Shown in pieces: positions 24,731 through 34,948 of a stretch of 64,000 nucleotides of DNA. Under the pieces are notes generated by a model. It saw only the letters and a list, made by a program, of their open reading frames with translations, made no database searches and was not told the origin of the DNA. A program made the translations under genes and the position numbers. The stretch is from NCBI GenBank assembly GCA_965250025.1, contig OZ252283.1, forward strand, positions 3,534,001 through 3,598,000. The letters are read 5' to 3'. The first letter of the stretch is position 1, and each line of letters opens with the position of its first letter. Source of the DNA: CBDDLD01 sp965250025 (GTDB lineage: Bacteria > Bacteroidota > Bacteroidia > Flavobacteriales > Flavobacteriaceae).

Positions 24731-27577
24731 ATGATATTAAATTCAAAACGTTATCTGTTTCTATTTGTAGTAGTATCTGTTTTTTCGTTTGCTCAACAAC
24801 CAGCAACTACAGCTGAAGCAGTAAGTAGAGCATCAGAAGAAAAACAAACCCTAGAGCGCAATTCTTTGGTAAAGAATGTGCCTTTTAAGAATATAGGACC
24901 AACCATAATGAGTGGTAGAGTTGTGGATTTAGATGTGAACCCTGATCTACCCTCAGAATTTTATGTAGCTTATGCCTCAGGAGGGGTTTGGCATACAACG
25001 AATAATGGAACTACATTCGAGCCTGTACTGGACAGTTCTGAGACTCAAAATGTTGGTGATATCGCAGTACACTGGCCTACAAGAACCATCTATGTAGGTA
25101 CGGGAGAAAACAATTCGTCAAGGTCATCCTATGCTGGGATCGGGATATTAAAATCTGAAGACCATGGAAAATCTTGGACCAATATAGGACTATTAGATTC
25201 GCATCATATAGGCAGAATATTAATTGATCCAAAAAATCCTGATGTTGTGGTTGTTGGAGTAACAGGACATTTGTATTCTCGTAATGATCAACGTGGGGTT
25301 TACAAAACGGTTGATGGTGGAAAGACATGGAAGCAAACCTTATTTGTAGATGATATTTCCGGAGTAATTGATCTAAGGCATAGTCCGATGAATTATAATG
25401 TGATGTTTGCTACTACTTGGACTAAAGACCGAAAGGCATGGAATTTTAAAGGTAATGGTGAACAATCTGGGATCTACAAGAGTATTGATGCGGGAGAAAC
25501 GTGGCAAAAAATGTCTGTTGAAGATAGTGGTTTCCCAACAGGAGAAGGTGTAGGTAGGATAGGAATAGCCATATATAATGATGAGATTATCTATGCTATT
25601 CATGATAATCAGTACCGCAGACCTAAAAAGACATCTAAAGAAAAACCAAGAGGCCTTACAAAGGAAGATTTCAAGACCATGTCTAATGCTGATTTTTTAG
25701 CATTAGAGGATAAAAAACTTAATACGTTTTTAAAAACAAACGGATTTCAGGAAAAGTATCGTGCAGAAAATGTAAAGCAAATGGTGCGTTCAGGAAATGT
25801 TAAACCTATTGATTTGGCTAAATATCTTGAAAATGCTAATACCATGCTGTTTGATACACCAGTAATTGGTGCCGAGGTCTATAAGAGTACTGATGGGGGA
25901 AAATCATGGAAAAAAACGCACAATGATTATCTTGATGGATTGTATTACAGTTATGGCTATTATTTTGGACACATACATGTAGCACCGGATAATGCTGATC
26001 ATATTTATGTTTATGGCGTGCCAATTCTAAAATCTAAAGATGGCGGACAGTCCTTTGAATCAATTAGCAAAGAGAATGTACATGCCGATCATCATGCCTT
26101 ATGGATTAACCCTAAAAATACAAACCACCTTATAAATGGCAATGATGGCGGGGTTAACATTACTTATGATGATGGCAAAAGCTGGATTAAGAACAATTCA
26201 ACAGCTGTAGGACAGTTTTATGCCATAAATGTAGATCATGAAAAACCGTATAATGTTTATGGTGGGTTGCAGGATAATGGTGTTTGGATGGGTGCCCATA
26301 ATGCTAAAGAAAATAGTGCCTGGCATCAACAAGGAGAATACCCTTGGAAATTCATAATGGGCGGTGATGGAATGCAGATTGAAATCGATAATCGAAATTC
26401 TAATATTGTCTATACGGGCTACCAGTTTGGGAATTATTACAGATTAAATCTTGAAACAGAAGCGCAGAAATATATTCAACCCAAGCATCAATTAGGAGAG
26501 GCGCCATATCGATTCAATTGGCAGACACCAATACAACTGTCATCTCATAATCAAGATATACTATATCTGGGCGGTAATAAACTGATGCGCTCAATGAATC
26601 AGGGTGATGATTGGAAAGCCATTAGTGATGATCTTACCCAAGGCGGTAAAAAAGGAAATGTAGCTTATGGAACAATAACCACAATTAGCGAAAGCCCTTT
26701 TCAATTTGGATTAATATACACAGGAAGCGATGATGGTCTGGTGCATGTCACTAAAAATGGTGGCGGTAGCTGGACTAACATTTCCAATACTTTTCCTAGA
26801 GACTTGTGGGTGAGCCGTGTGATAGCATCACAGCATAAAAAAGAACGGATATATGTTACATTAAATGGTTACAGATGGGACGACTTTAAACCTTATGTGT
26901 ACATGAGCGAGGATTATGGGCAAACCTGGAAAGCTATAAAGAGTAACATTCCGGCATCACCAGTGAATGTTATTCGGGAAGATCCGGAGAATGAAAATAT
27001 CTTATATCTTGGTACGGATAACGGTGCTTATGTTTCTTTTAATAGGGGAAACAGTTGGGAATTGTTTTCTAAAAACCTTCCAAAAGTAGCGATACATGAT
27101 ATGGTAATTCAAAAAGAATCTAAAGACCTGTTATTAGGAACTCATGGTCGTAGCATATATAAAACTAATATTGGGCCATTACAGCAGATGAGTACTCAAA
27201 TGCAGTCAAAAGATATGGTGCTGTTTCGATTAGATGAAGTAAAACATTCAAAAGGTTGGGGCAATACATGGAATCGCTGGTTGAACGCATATGAACCAGA
27301 AATTACAATTCAATTTTATAGTAAGACATCAGGACAGAAAACAGTAAAAATCCTATCAGAAAAGGGTAAGGTATTGAATACCTTAACTGTAAACGCAGAT
27401 CGGGGATTTAATTATTTAGATTACAACTTAGAATTGACCGATAAAGGGCGTAAAGCCTTACTGAAAGAAAATACGGCTATAGACATTATTAAGGCAGGTA
27501 ACGGGAAATATTATTTACCAAAAGGAGTTTATAGTATAGATATAGATGAAATAGAAACAATATTAGAAATAAAGTAA
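24731..27577 (+). CDS. Sortilin/VPS10-like BNR-repeat exported protein
   Basis: A 948-residue exported protein made of BNR/Asp-box propeller blades: repeated S-x-D-x-G-x-[TS]-W motifs such as SEDHGKSWTNIG, TVDGGKTWKQT, SIDAGETWQKM, STDGGKSWKKT, MSEDYGQTWKAI and FNRGNSWELF. This is the large Bacteroidota family often named glycosyl hydrolase or VPS10-containing; no catalytic residue proves a hydrolase. The start MILNSKRYLFLFVV at 24731 gives a clean signal peptide (ending FSFAQ); the frame opens upstream at 24671, but those residues lack signal character. The last 120 residues form a separate beta domain. No T9SS sorting domain is seen. Confidence 0.85.
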   Translation: MILNSKRYLFLFVVVSVFSFAQQPATTAEAVSRASEEKQTLERNSLVKNVPFKNIGPTIMSGRVVDLDVNPDLPSEFYVAYASGGVWHTTNNGTTFEPVLDSSETQNVGDIAVHWPTRTIYVGTGENNSSRSSYAGIGILKSEDHGKSWTNIGLLDSHHIGRILIDPKNPDVVVVGVTGHLYSRNDQRGVYKTVDGGKTWKQTLFVDDISGVIDLRHSPMNYNVMFATTWTKDRKAWNFKGNGEQSGIYKSIDAGETWQKMSVEDSGFPTGEGVGRIGIAIYNDEIIYAIHDNQYRRPKKTSKEKPRGLTKEDFKTMSNADFLALEDKKLNTFLKTNGFQEKYRAENVKQMVRSGNVKPIDLAKYLENANTMLFDTPVIGAEVYKSTDGGKSWKKTHNDYLDGLYYSYGYYFGHIHVAPDNADHIYVYGVPILKSKDGGQSFESISKENVHADHHALWINPKNTNHLINGNDGGVNITYDDGKSWIKNNSTAVGQFYAINVDHEKPYNVYGGLQDNGVWMGAHNAKENSAWHQQGEYPWKFIMGGDGMQIEIDNRNSNIVYTGYQFGNYYRLNLETEAQKYIQPKHQLGEAPYRFNWQTPIQLSSHNQDILYLGGNKLMRSMNQGDDWKAISDDLTQGGKKGNVAYGTITTISESPFQFGLIYTGSDDGLVHVTKNGGGSWTNISNTFPRDLWVSRVIASQHKKERIYVTLNGYRWDDFKPYVYMSEDYGQTWKAIKSNIPASPVNVIREDPENENILYLGTDNGAYVSFNRGNSWELFSKNLPKVAIHDMVIQKESKDLLLGTHGRSIYKTNIGPLQQMSTQMQSKDMVLFRLDEVKHSKGWGNTWNRWLNAYEPEITIQFYSKTSGQKTVKILSEKGKVLNTLTVNADRGFNYLDYNLELTDKGRKALLKENTAIDIIKAGNGKYYLPKGVYSIDIDEIETILEIK

Positions 27578-27605
27578 AACATCAACATTCACCCAAAATA
27601 TATCT

Positions 27606-28472
27606 ATGAAACAGATAAGCCTACTTTTATTACTTGTAATCTGCGTCTTAACAGCCTGTAGCTCTGATGATGATAACCAAAACAATACGGAGCCAAGATT
27701 GATTATTAAGTTAAACTTTGATCCCAACCAACAACGTTTGGATAATTTAGGGCAGCCTTCTGGATTACCAAACGGGAATGCGGCACAAACTCCAACAATA
27801 CAACGAATGAGTGCCAATTATATAGAATTTGCACCAACAGCAAACACCCTTCTTGGAGAGGGAGCAATTATTTATGAAGGTGCAGAAACCAATGCAGGAG
27901 GAGCAATGGCCATTGATTTTCAAAGCGCCATTCTTGCGGGAGACGATGAGGTCTTTTTAAGTTTGCCTTTAAGTACGCTTCAAGCAGGCGCCTATGAATG
28001 GGTGAGAGTCTCACTATCATATCAAGAAGGAGACATTAACGTTTTGAGTAACGGTATGGACATTACTGGACGTTTGGCAAGTTTTGTGGGATACAATAAT
28101 TACATCACTACATTTGACCTTAATGGTAGTACCATTACGGTTAATGATGACAAATTACAAGGATTTTGGGCTTTCGAAGCCTTAGGGTTCACAACACAAG
28201 GACAGGCGCCGGAAGGTGCTACCACAGTACCCAACCCGTTATTTGCATCATCGCCAGTACCTCAGGGTTCTTGTGTAGTTACAGGAGCATTTGCAAATGC
28301 ATTGACCATTTCAGGTAATGAAACCGAAGATATCGAAGTCACGTTATCATTTTCCATTAATAATAGTTTTGAGTGGACTGAAGTTAATGCCGACGGAAAA
28401 TATGAGCCTTCCATAGGAGAACAAGTGGTTGATATGGGCCTAAGAGGGTTGATACCAAGACTATCTAATTAA
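27606..28472 (+). CDS. Hypothetical surface or periplasmic lipoprotein
   Basis: A 288-residue lipoprotein (lipobox LTACSSDDDN, Cys about 18) with a beta-rich body. Stretches such as LIIKLNFDPNQQRLDNLGQ, FAPTANTLLGEGAIIYEGAETNAGG and ANALTISGNETEDIEVTLSFSINNSFEW occur in a Bacteroidota family of unknown function. It starts 28 bases after the propeller gene and may be co-transcribed with it. It is followed by a separate sdh promoter. Confidence 0.75.
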   Translation: MKQISLLLLLVICVLTACSSDDDNQNNTEPRLIIKLNFDPNQQRLDNLGQPSGLPNGNAAQTPTIQRMSANYIEFAPTANTLLGEGAIIYEGAETNAGGAMAIDFQSAILAGDDEVFLSLPLSTLQAGAYEWVRVSLSYQEGDINVLSNGMDITGRLASFVGYNNYITTFDLNGSTITVNDDKLQGFWAFEALGFTTQGQAPEGATTVPNPLFASSPVPQGSCVVTGAFANALTISGNETEDIEVTLSFSINNSFEWTEVNADGKYEPSIGEQVVDMGLRGLIPRLSN

Positions 28473-28507
28473 AATCATTCTAAATAGATAATTAACGAAT
28501 GACGCAG

Positions 28508-28538
28508 TTGCCTAAAAAGCAATTGCGCCGTATTTTTG
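28508..28538 (+). promoter_or_regulatory. sdhCAB promoter
   Basis: TTG at 28508-28510, a 20-base spacer and TATTTTTG at 28531-28538. The ATG follows 28 bases later. A near-palindrome GCAGTTGC...GCAATTGC fills the spacer. Confidence 0.65.
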
Positions 28539-28566
28539 TAAGACTAACAAAAAGATTAGATCTACA

Positions 28567-29244
28567 ATGGGTGGAATTTTAAATTCTTCGATTGGAAGAA
28601 AGTTTGCCATGGCACTTTCGGCACTCTTCCTCATGTTTTTTATATTACAACATTTTGCAATTAACATCCTTTCTGTTTTCAATCCAGATATATTCAACGA
28701 TGTATCTCATTTTATGGGAACAAACACGCTGGTTCAGTTCGCTTTACAACCGGTGCTGATTTTTGGGGTTGTATTCCATTTTGTGATGGGATTTGTATTG
28801 GAAATTAAAAACAACAGAGCACGAGTTATAAGTTATGCTAAAAATAACGGTGCAGCTAATTCTACCTGGATGAGTAGAAACATGATATGGAGCGGTGGCT
28901 TCATATTAGTATTTTTAATTATACACTTTATTGATTTCTGGATTCCGGAGTTGAATATAAAATATGTTCAGGGCGACATGTCTGGATTATTAGCCGACGG
29001 TGAAGGTTACAGATATTATGAAGAATTGGTGCACAAATTTGTGCCTATGTGGCGTGTGGCACTTTACTGTATTGGTTTTGTCTTTTTGTCGTTACACCTA
29101 TTACACGGTTTTGATTCTGCGTTCCAATCTGTTGGAGCAAATAATAAATATACCAGAGGGATTAAAGGCTTAGGAAAAGCTTATGCGATCTTAATTCCGT
29201 TAGGATTCATTTTCATTGCATTATTCCATCATTTTAATCACTAA
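28567..29244 (+). CDS. sdhC: Succinate dehydrogenase cytochrome b subunit
   Basis: A 225-residue membrane anchor of complex II, of the single-subunit, five-helix type of Bacteroidota (no separate sdhD). Membrane helices lie at about 13-35, 55-80, 95-125, 150-175 and 195-220. Haem-ligand candidates are in ILQHFAINI, VVFHFVMGF, IIHFIDFW and LSLHLLHGFDSAF. It is followed 14 bases later by sdhA. It has its own promoter. Confidence 0.93.
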   Translation: MGGILNSSIGRKFAMALSALFLMFFILQHFAINILSVFNPDIFNDVSHFMGTNTLVQFALQPVLIFGVVFHFVMGFVLEIKNNRARVISYAKNNGAANSTWMSRNMIWSGGFILVFLIIHFIDFWIPELNIKYVQGDMSGLLADGEGYRYYEELVHKFVPMWRVALYCIGFVFLSLHLLHGFDSAFQSVGANNKYTRGIKGLGKAYAILIPLGFIFIALFHHFNH

Positions 29245-29258
29245 AAATACATCTAAAT

Positions 29259-31256
29259 ATGGCTTTAGATTCTAAAATACCACAAGGACCATTAGCAGAT
29301 AAATGGACTAAGCATAAAAACGATATCAACCTCGTTAACCCGGCCAATAAACGTCTTATTGACGTTATAGTTGTAGGAACCGGATTAGCTGGTGGATCGG
29401 CAGCAGCAACCCTAGCAGAGTTAGGCTACAATGTAAAAGCCTTTTGCTTTCAGGATTCTCCAAGACGAGCACACTCAATTGCAGCTCAAGGAGGTATAAA
29501 TGCAGCAAAAAACTATCAGGGTGATGGCGATTCTACATACCGACTGTTTTACGATACTGTAAAAGGCGGTGATTATCGTTCTCGTGAAGCCAATGTATAT
29601 CGTTTAGCAGAAGTTTCTGCAAACATTATTGATCAGTGCGTAGCTCAAGGTGTTCCTTTTGCAAGAGAATATGGCGGATTGTTAGATAACCGTTCTTTTG
29701 GAGGTGTTCTGGTATCCAGAACCTTTTATGCAGCAGGACAAACAGGACAACAGTTGCTGTTAGGGGCTTATTCTGCAATGAACAGGCAAATAGGTCGTGG
29801 TAAAATAAAAATGTATAACCGACACGAAATGCTCGATGTCGTTATCGTTGATGGTAAAGCCAGAGGTATCATTACTCGAAATCTAGTAACCGGAGAAATA
29901 GAACGCCATTCAGCACATGCGGTTGTTTTAGGAACTGGTGGTTATGGTAATGTGTTTTTCCTATCTACCAATGCCATGGGAAGTAATGTCACTGCAGCCT
30001 GGAAAGCTCATAAACGAGGTGCTTATTTTGCTAACCCATGTTATACACAAATTCACCCGACCTGTATCCCAGTATCAGGAGACCACCAATCCAAACTGAC
30101 CTTAATGTCAGAGTCATTACGTAACGATGGTCGTATTTGGGTGCCAAAACATAAAAAAGATGTAGAAGCTATCAGATCGGGACAATTAAAACCTACAGAA
30201 TTAGCTGAAGAAGATAGAGACTATTACTTAGAGCGTCGTTATCCGGCTTTCGGTAACTTAGTACCTAGAGATGTCGCATCTCGTGCAGCAAAAGAGCGTT
30301 GCGATGCAGGCTATGGAGTTAACGCTACAGGAGAAGCAGTTTATCTGGATTTTGCATCAGCATTTATGCGCTACGGAAAAGAGCAAGCCCATGTAAAAGG
30401 GTTGGATGAAAATGATGAAGCATTGGTTAAAAAGTTAGGTCAGGAAGTCGTTAAAACCAAATACGGTAACTTATTCCAGATGTACGAAAAGATCGTAGAT
30501 CAAAACCCTTATGAAACGCCAATGATGATCTATCCGGCAGTACACTATACCATGGGAGGCGTATGGGTAGACTATAATCTTCAAACTACGGTTCCAGGAT
30601 TATACTGTATAGGAGAAGCGAATTTCTCAGATCATGGTGCCAACCGTTTAGGAGCATCAGCATTAATGCAAGGATTAGCTGATGGTTATTTTGTATTACC
30701 ATATACTATTGGAGATTACTTGGCCGATGATATACGAACAGGGCCAATATCAACAGAAACTAAAGAATTTGAAGACGCTGAAAAAAGCGTGCGAGATAAT
30801 ATAGAACACCTTGTTAACAATAATGGGACGCATTCAGTAGATCATTTCCACAAGCGTTTAGGAAAGATCATGTGGAACAAATGTGGCATGGCTCGTAATG
30901 AAAAAGATTTAAAATCTGCAATTACTGAAATCGCAGAATTGAGAGCAGAATTCTGGAAAAATGTCAAAGTGCCCGGAACAAACGAAGAGTTCAATGAAGA
31001 ATTGGCTAAAGCATTGCGCGTTGCAGATTTCTTAGAATTAGGAGAGCTATTTGCTAAAGATGCATTGTTAAGAGAAGAATCTGCAGGAGGACACTTTAGA
31101 GAAGAGTATCAAACCGGAGAAGGTGAAGCCATGCGTAAAAAAGAATTCCAATATGTATCTGCATGGGAATATAAAGGCGAACCAAAAGATGCAGTATTGC
31201 ATAAAGAAGATTTGGTATACGAAAATATAGAAGTTAAAGAAAGAAGTTATAAATAA
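29259..31256 (+). CDS. sdhA: Succinate dehydrogenase flavoprotein subunit
   Basis: Catalytic subunit that oxidises succinate to fumarate with covalent FAD. It has 665 residues. The FAD-binding fold is at GTGLAGGSAAATLAELGY, the flavinylation His in RAHSIAAQGGINAAKN and substrate-site residues in NPCYTQIHPTC and the HYTMGGVW arginine/histidine region; GEANFSDHGANRLGASAL binds FAD. The length and insertions fit the Bacteroidota/epsilon type (frdA-like) enzyme of B-type complex II. Confidence 0.96.
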   Translation: MALDSKIPQGPLADKWTKHKNDINLVNPANKRLIDVIVVGTGLAGGSAAATLAELGYNVKAFCFQDSPRRAHSIAAQGGINAAKNYQGDGDSTYRLFYDTVKGGDYRSREANVYRLAEVSANIIDQCVAQGVPFAREYGGLLDNRSFGGVLVSRTFYAAGQTGQQLLLGAYSAMNRQIGRGKIKMYNRHEMLDVVIVDGKARGIITRNLVTGEIERHSAHAVVLGTGGYGNVFFLSTNAMGSNVTAAWKAHKRGAYFANPCYTQIHPTCIPVSGDHQSKLTLMSESLRNDGRIWVPKHKKDVEAIRSGQLKPTELAEEDRDYYLERRYPAFGNLVPRDVASRAAKERCDAGYGVNATGEAVYLDFASAFMRYGKEQAHVKGLDENDEALVKKLGQEVVKTKYGNLFQMYEKIVDQNPYETPMMIYPAVHYTMGGVWVDYNLQTTVPGLYCIGEANFSDHGANRLGASALMQGLADGYFVLPYTIGDYLADDIRTGPISTETKEFEDAEKSVRDNIEHLVNNNGTHSVDHFHKRLGKIMWNKCGMARNEKDLKSAITEIAELRAEFWKNVKVPGTNEEFNEELAKALRVADFLELGELFAKDALLREESAGGHFREEYQTGEGEAMRKKEFQYVSAWEYKGEPKDAVLHKEDLVYENIEVKERSYK

Positions 31257-31341
31257 AATAGATGTTAGCATTGAGATGTGAGATATTAGATGATTGTCTT
31301 TTCGCTCAATACTCAATACTCACTACTAAAATCTAGAAGAT
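31257..31341. repeat. sdhA-sdhB spacer with short tandem repeats
   Basis: This 85-base gap is long for an operon and contains CTCAATA twice in tandem followed by CTCAC (31305-31323), with partly complementary TGAGATGTGAGATATTAG on the other side. It could fold in the mRNA between sdhA and sdhB. Confidence 0.4.
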
Positions 31342-32088
31342 ATGAATTTAACGTTAAAAATTTGGCGTCAGAAGAACGCAAACGACAAAGGAAAAATGGT
31401 AGACTACAACATCAATGATGTGTCTCCGGATATGTCTTTCCTTGAAATGTTAGATGTGTTAAATGAACAACTTGTAAATTCAGGTGATGAGCCTGTAGCA
31501 TTTGATCATGATTGTCGTGAAGGTATCTGTGGCATGTGTTCCTTATATATTAATGGTGAAGCTCATGGCCCAGATAGAGGGATAACAACATGTCAGCTAC
31601 ACATGAGAAAGTTTAAAGACGGTGATACCATATACATAGAACCATGGCGAGCTAAAGCATTTCCTGTCATTAAAGATTTGGTAGTAGATCGTAGCGCATT
31701 TGATCGCATACAACACGCCGGAGGATTTATTTCTGTAAACACTTCAGGTAATACCATAGATGCCAATGCCATACCTGTTAATAAACATGACGCCGATAAG
31801 TCTTTTGAAGCCGCAATGTGTATTGGATGTGGCGCATGTGTGGCGAGCTGTAAGAATTCGAGTGCCATGTTGTTTGTAGGCGCCAAAGTATCACAATTTG
31901 CATTATTACCGCAAGGGCAAGTAGAAGCTGCCGATCGTGTTTTAAATATGGTAAAGCAAATGGATGAAGAAGGTTTTGGAAATTGTACCAATACAGGAGC
32001 CTGTGAAGTAGAGTGTCCAAAAGGGATATCTCTAGAAAATATCGCACGTATGAATCGTGAATATTTATCCGCAAGCCTTAAAGGGTAA
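31342..32088 (+). CDS. sdhB: Succinate dehydrogenase iron-sulfur subunit
   Basis: Carries electrons from FAD to the membrane anchor. At 248 residues it has all three clusters: [2Fe-2S] at Cys58, 63, 66 and 84 (DCREGICGMC), [4Fe-4S] starting CIGCGACVASC at 160-170, and the third in CTNTGACEVECPKGI. It ends the sdhCAB operon and is followed by a strong terminator. Confidence 0.96.
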   Translation: MNLTLKIWRQKNANDKGKMVDYNINDVSPDMSFLEMLDVLNEQLVNSGDEPVAFDHDCREGICGMCSLYINGEAHGPDRGITTCQLHMRKFKDGDTIYIEPWRAKAFPVIKDLVVDRSAFDRIQHAGGFISVNTSGNTIDANAIPVNKHDADKSFEAAMCIGCGACVASCKNSSAMLFVGAKVSQFALLPQGQVEAADRVLNMVKQMDEEGFGNCTNTGACEVECPKGISLENIARMNREYLSASLKG

Positions 32089-32110
32089 ACGAGACATTTA
32101 CAATAAATAC

Positions 32111-32139
32111 AAATCCCAAGTGTAAGCTTGGGATTTTTT
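32111..32139 (+). terminator. sdhCAB terminator
   Basis: AAATCCCAAG and CTTGGGATTT pair around a 6-base loop, followed by a T-run. Confidence 0.85.
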
Positions 32140-32180
32140 GTTTGTATAATCTATGCTTTAAAAATTACCGTTATATAAAA

Positions 32181-32196
32181 TCAGGGAATGCCCTGA
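32181..32196. promoter_or_regulatory. 16-bp palindrome upstream of the two-component operon
   Basis: TCAGGGAATGCCCTGA. The same palindrome, with one base changed, lies upstream of the LRR gene at 34949. The end of the palindrome is 29 bases before the G of an imperfect -7 box (ATATTTTG, 32218-32225). A T-run follows it, so a second terminator is the alternative reading, but sdhB already has one 45 bases earlier. Confidence 0.5.
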
Positions 32197-32323
32197 TTTT
32201 TTTATGTTCTAATTGTAATATTTTGCAGTTCAGTTATGGATACGACAAACGTGATTATAACAGATCATAAATAATTTGTTGTATTTTGAAAGGTATATGT
32301 ACAACTGTAAAACCTAAACCAGC

Positions 32324-34252
32324 TTGAAACATTTCAAAGTCATACTGTTTTTATTGATTTCTTTTTTCAGCTTTGGTCAAACAAAAGATACTTATAAAGA
32401 CAGCATAATAGAAGCCATAGCAAAGCTACCTTCAGATGGTGATAAAGGCGAGCATTATTACGATGCTGCCACATATGCCCTTAGACGACTTAATCAGCCA
32501 GAATTGTGTAGAATGTTTATAGACAGCACTCAATTTTATGCAAAGCGAAGTAAAAAAGATACTTTAAATGCGCAATGTTATTTTATGTATGGGCTTTTAG
32601 AGCGTTTAGAAGGTAATTATGATAAGGCATTAGAATATCTGGATAAGAATATCTCTTTTTTTAAAACAGATTCCATAAATAAGGCATACGCGTTATTTCA
32701 AGTAGCGTCGATTTACAGAAAACAAGGCGATTATGAAAAAAGCTTGCTCAACTATATTGAAATACAAACCATTTTTGAACATAAAAAAGATACCAATGCA
32801 TTAGCCTATGCTTACAATAGTATTGCCAACATATATGGAGATATGGAGGAGCCGGATCAAGCATTAGAAAATTATCAAAATGCCTTAACCCTATTTGAAG
32901 CCTTAGGCAGAAAACAAAGTCAGGCACTCACTTTGAGTAATATGGCAGAAATCTATTTGCGTAAAGGAGATACCCTGGTATCCAGAGCAACGAATAGAAG
33001 AGCTTTGATTTTATCTGAAGAATTAGATGATGCTTTTGGAAGCGCATCATCATGTTATAACATAGGCAGAACCTATCTAGGTGATGGATCAAACGTAGCC
33101 CTCAGTTACTTTCAAAAGGCAGAACCCATTTTTGAAATGTTAAATCGTAGATCTAAATTATTAGACCTGTATAATGATATGGCCAAGCATTACCAGCTAC
33201 AGGGAGCGGTTAATAATTCTCTGAAATACTACAATAAAGCATTACAGCTGCTTGACGAGTTGCAGTATCCGTTACAGGCAAAAAATACGTATCAAGGGTT
33301 GTCTGATAACTATAAAAAACTCAAAAGATTTGAAGAAGCATATAATTATCAAGTTAAATATGTTACCGTAAAAGATGCCTTGTTTAATGAAGAGAACCTA
33401 AAAACGATCAATACCTTAGAAAAACAGTTTGAAACCGCAGAGAAAAATAAGGCTATAGTAGAACAAGAGCTAGAAATTGAACAACAAAAACTAGACCTAC
33501 AAAAAAAACAATCACAAAATAGAATAATGCTTGGGCTAACCGTATTTTTATTATTAAGTACACTCTTACTGGTACTTTGGTACAGACAATACACCAAAAG
33601 AAAGAATCAAGAAATCAAATCCATAAAGCAAGAACAAAAACTTAAAACATTAGCCTCATTAATAGAAGGCGAAGAGAAAGAAAGAATACGCATTGCCAGA
33701 GAATTGCACGATAGCGTAAATGCAGACTTATCATCGGTAAAATTCAAGTTAAACACCATTTTGGAACAAAACAATAAGGTGATCAATGAAGCTGTAAATA
33801 TGATCGACAAATCCTGTGAGCAAGTAAGGGCTATTTCTCACAATTTGGTGCCCCCTTCAATTAAGAATTTTAGTTTATTGGAGGCCTTGCGCGATTTTTG
33901 TGAAACCAAAAACAGTTTACACGATCAGGAGGTCTCTTTTAGTGTCATTGGCAACCCCATACCTTTAACAAAAAATCAGGAATTGAATATTTACAGAATT
34001 GTTCAGGAATTGGTTGCCAATAGTCTTAAACATGCTCAGGCTAAAACGATCATGGTGCAATTGGCATTTAATAATAACACATTACATATCTCAGTAGAAG
34101 ATGATGGCGTTGGCTTTAAGAATGATGTTAATTTTAAATCCGGAATAGGGCTAGAAAATGTAAAGGCAAGAATTGATTATTTGAACGGAGAACTGGATTT
34201 AACGACAGATGATAAAGGAACATCCTTTGAAATTAATATTGATTTAAGCTAA
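32324..34252 (+). CDS. TPR-containing sensor histidine kinase (HisKA_3 type)
   Basis: A 642-residue membrane kinase. A signal-anchor (about 1-19) is followed by a periplasmic array of about six TPR repeats (about 25-360, for example ALAYAYNSIANIYGDMEEPDQALENYQNAL split over two helices), a coiled coil, one membrane helix (about 398-420), then a DesK/NarX-like dimerisation domain with the phospho-His about H462 (RIARELHDSVNADLSS) and a HATPase (NIYRIVQELVANSLKHA, EDDGVGF, GIGLENV). An in-frame TAA just upstream leaves TTG at 32324 as the start. The response regulator follows after three bases. The signal is unknown. Confidence 0.9.
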   Translation: MKHFKVILFLLISFFSFGQTKDTYKDSIIEAIAKLPSDGDKGEHYYDAATYALRRLNQPELCRMFIDSTQFYAKRSKKDTLNAQCYFMYGLLERLEGNYDKALEYLDKNISFFKTDSINKAYALFQVASIYRKQGDYEKSLLNYIEIQTIFEHKKDTNALAYAYNSIANIYGDMEEPDQALENYQNALTLFEALGRKQSQALTLSNMAEIYLRKGDTLVSRATNRRALILSEELDDAFGSASSCYNIGRTYLGDGSNVALSYFQKAEPIFEMLNRRSKLLDLYNDMAKHYQLQGAVNNSLKYYNKALQLLDELQYPLQAKNTYQGLSDNYKKLKRFEEAYNYQVKYVTVKDALFNEENLKTINTLEKQFETAEKNKAIVEQELEIEQQKLDLQKKQSQNRIMLGLTVFLLLSTLLLVLWYRQYTKRKNQEIKSIKQEQKLKTLASLIEGEEKERIRIARELHDSVNADLSSVKFKLNTILEQNNKVINEAVNMIDKSCEQVRAISHNLVPPSIKNFSLLEALRDFCETKNSLHDQEVSFSVIGNPIPLTKNQELNIYRIVQELVANSLKHAQAKTIMVQLAFNNNTLHISVEDDGVGFKNDVNFKSGIGLENVKARIDYLNGELDLTTDDKGTSFEINIDLS

Positions 34253-34255
34253 AAA

Positions 34256-34888
34256 ATGAGTAAGATCAAAATTGCCATAACAGATGATCATCCAATGGTT
34301 TTGGAAGGTTTAAAAACAATGCTTAATGATGAATCTTGTAAAGTTATTGGCACGTATAGTACAGGAGTGGAATTACTTAATCATATTAAAAATGATGCGC
34401 CTGACATTTTATTATTAGATATCAATCTGCCAGATATTAATGGCATGGAGTTATGTAAGAAGCTCAAAAAAAGAACGCCGGAAATCAAAATTATCGCCTT
34501 ATCAAATTTTGAAGAAGTATCGTTTGTAAAACGAATGCTACAAAATGGAGCTGATGGCTATCTTTTGAAAAACACAAACAAGCAAACGTTACTAAGAGCT
34601 TTTCATAATGTATTATCAGGCAAAACCTATATACAAAGAGAACTCGAACATAAAATGGACTACAATACAAGTAACAGACCAAGTAATATTGTAGCAGTTA
34701 AGCTTACCAGAAGAGAGAAAGAAGTGTTGAAAGCAATTGCAGATGAGTTAACAACTGATGAAATTTCAGAAGCCCTTTTTATTAGTTCTAAAACGGTTGA
34801 AACACATCGTGCAAACATTATGAGTAAGCTAGGTGCAAAAAATAGTGTGGGCATGATAAAAACAGCCATAGAAAATGGCCTGATCTAA
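34256..34888 (+). CDS. NarL/FixJ-family response regulator
   Basis: A 210-residue two-domain regulator, the partner of the kinase just upstream. The receiver has ITDDHPMVLEGL, the phospho-acceptor about D55 (LLLDINLPD) and the switch KNTNKQT Lys. The C-terminal LuxR-type helix-turn-helix shows LTRREKEVLKAIADELTTDE and SSKTVETHRANIMSKL. It is likely to bind inverted repeats as a dimer; two matching palindromes flank this operon. Confidence 0.94.
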   Translation: MSKIKIAITDDHPMVLEGLKTMLNDESCKVIGTYSTGVELLNHIKNDAPDILLLDINLPDINGMELCKKLKKRTPEIKIIALSNFEEVSFVKRMLQNGADGYLLKNTNKQTLLRAFHNVLSGKTYIQRELEHKMDYNTSNRPSNIVAVKLTRREKEVLKAIADELTTDEISEALFISSKTVETHRANIMSKLGAKNSVGMIKTAIENGLI

Positions 34889-34948
34889 ACCAGAATCAGC
34901 CTTATAAAGCCTTTTAGTAAACGATTTCTTTACGATAGAAAATAAATT

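Noticed and set aside
24731..27577. Sialidase call from the Asp boxes
   Set aside because: Asp boxes are structural; the sialidase arginine triad and the Tyr/Glu pair cannot be placed, so no enzyme activity is assigned.
32181..32205. Second sdhB terminator
   Set aside because: The T-run makes it possible, but a stronger terminator lies at 32111-32139 and the same palindrome recurs without T-run at 34949, so a binding site is preferred; not excluded.
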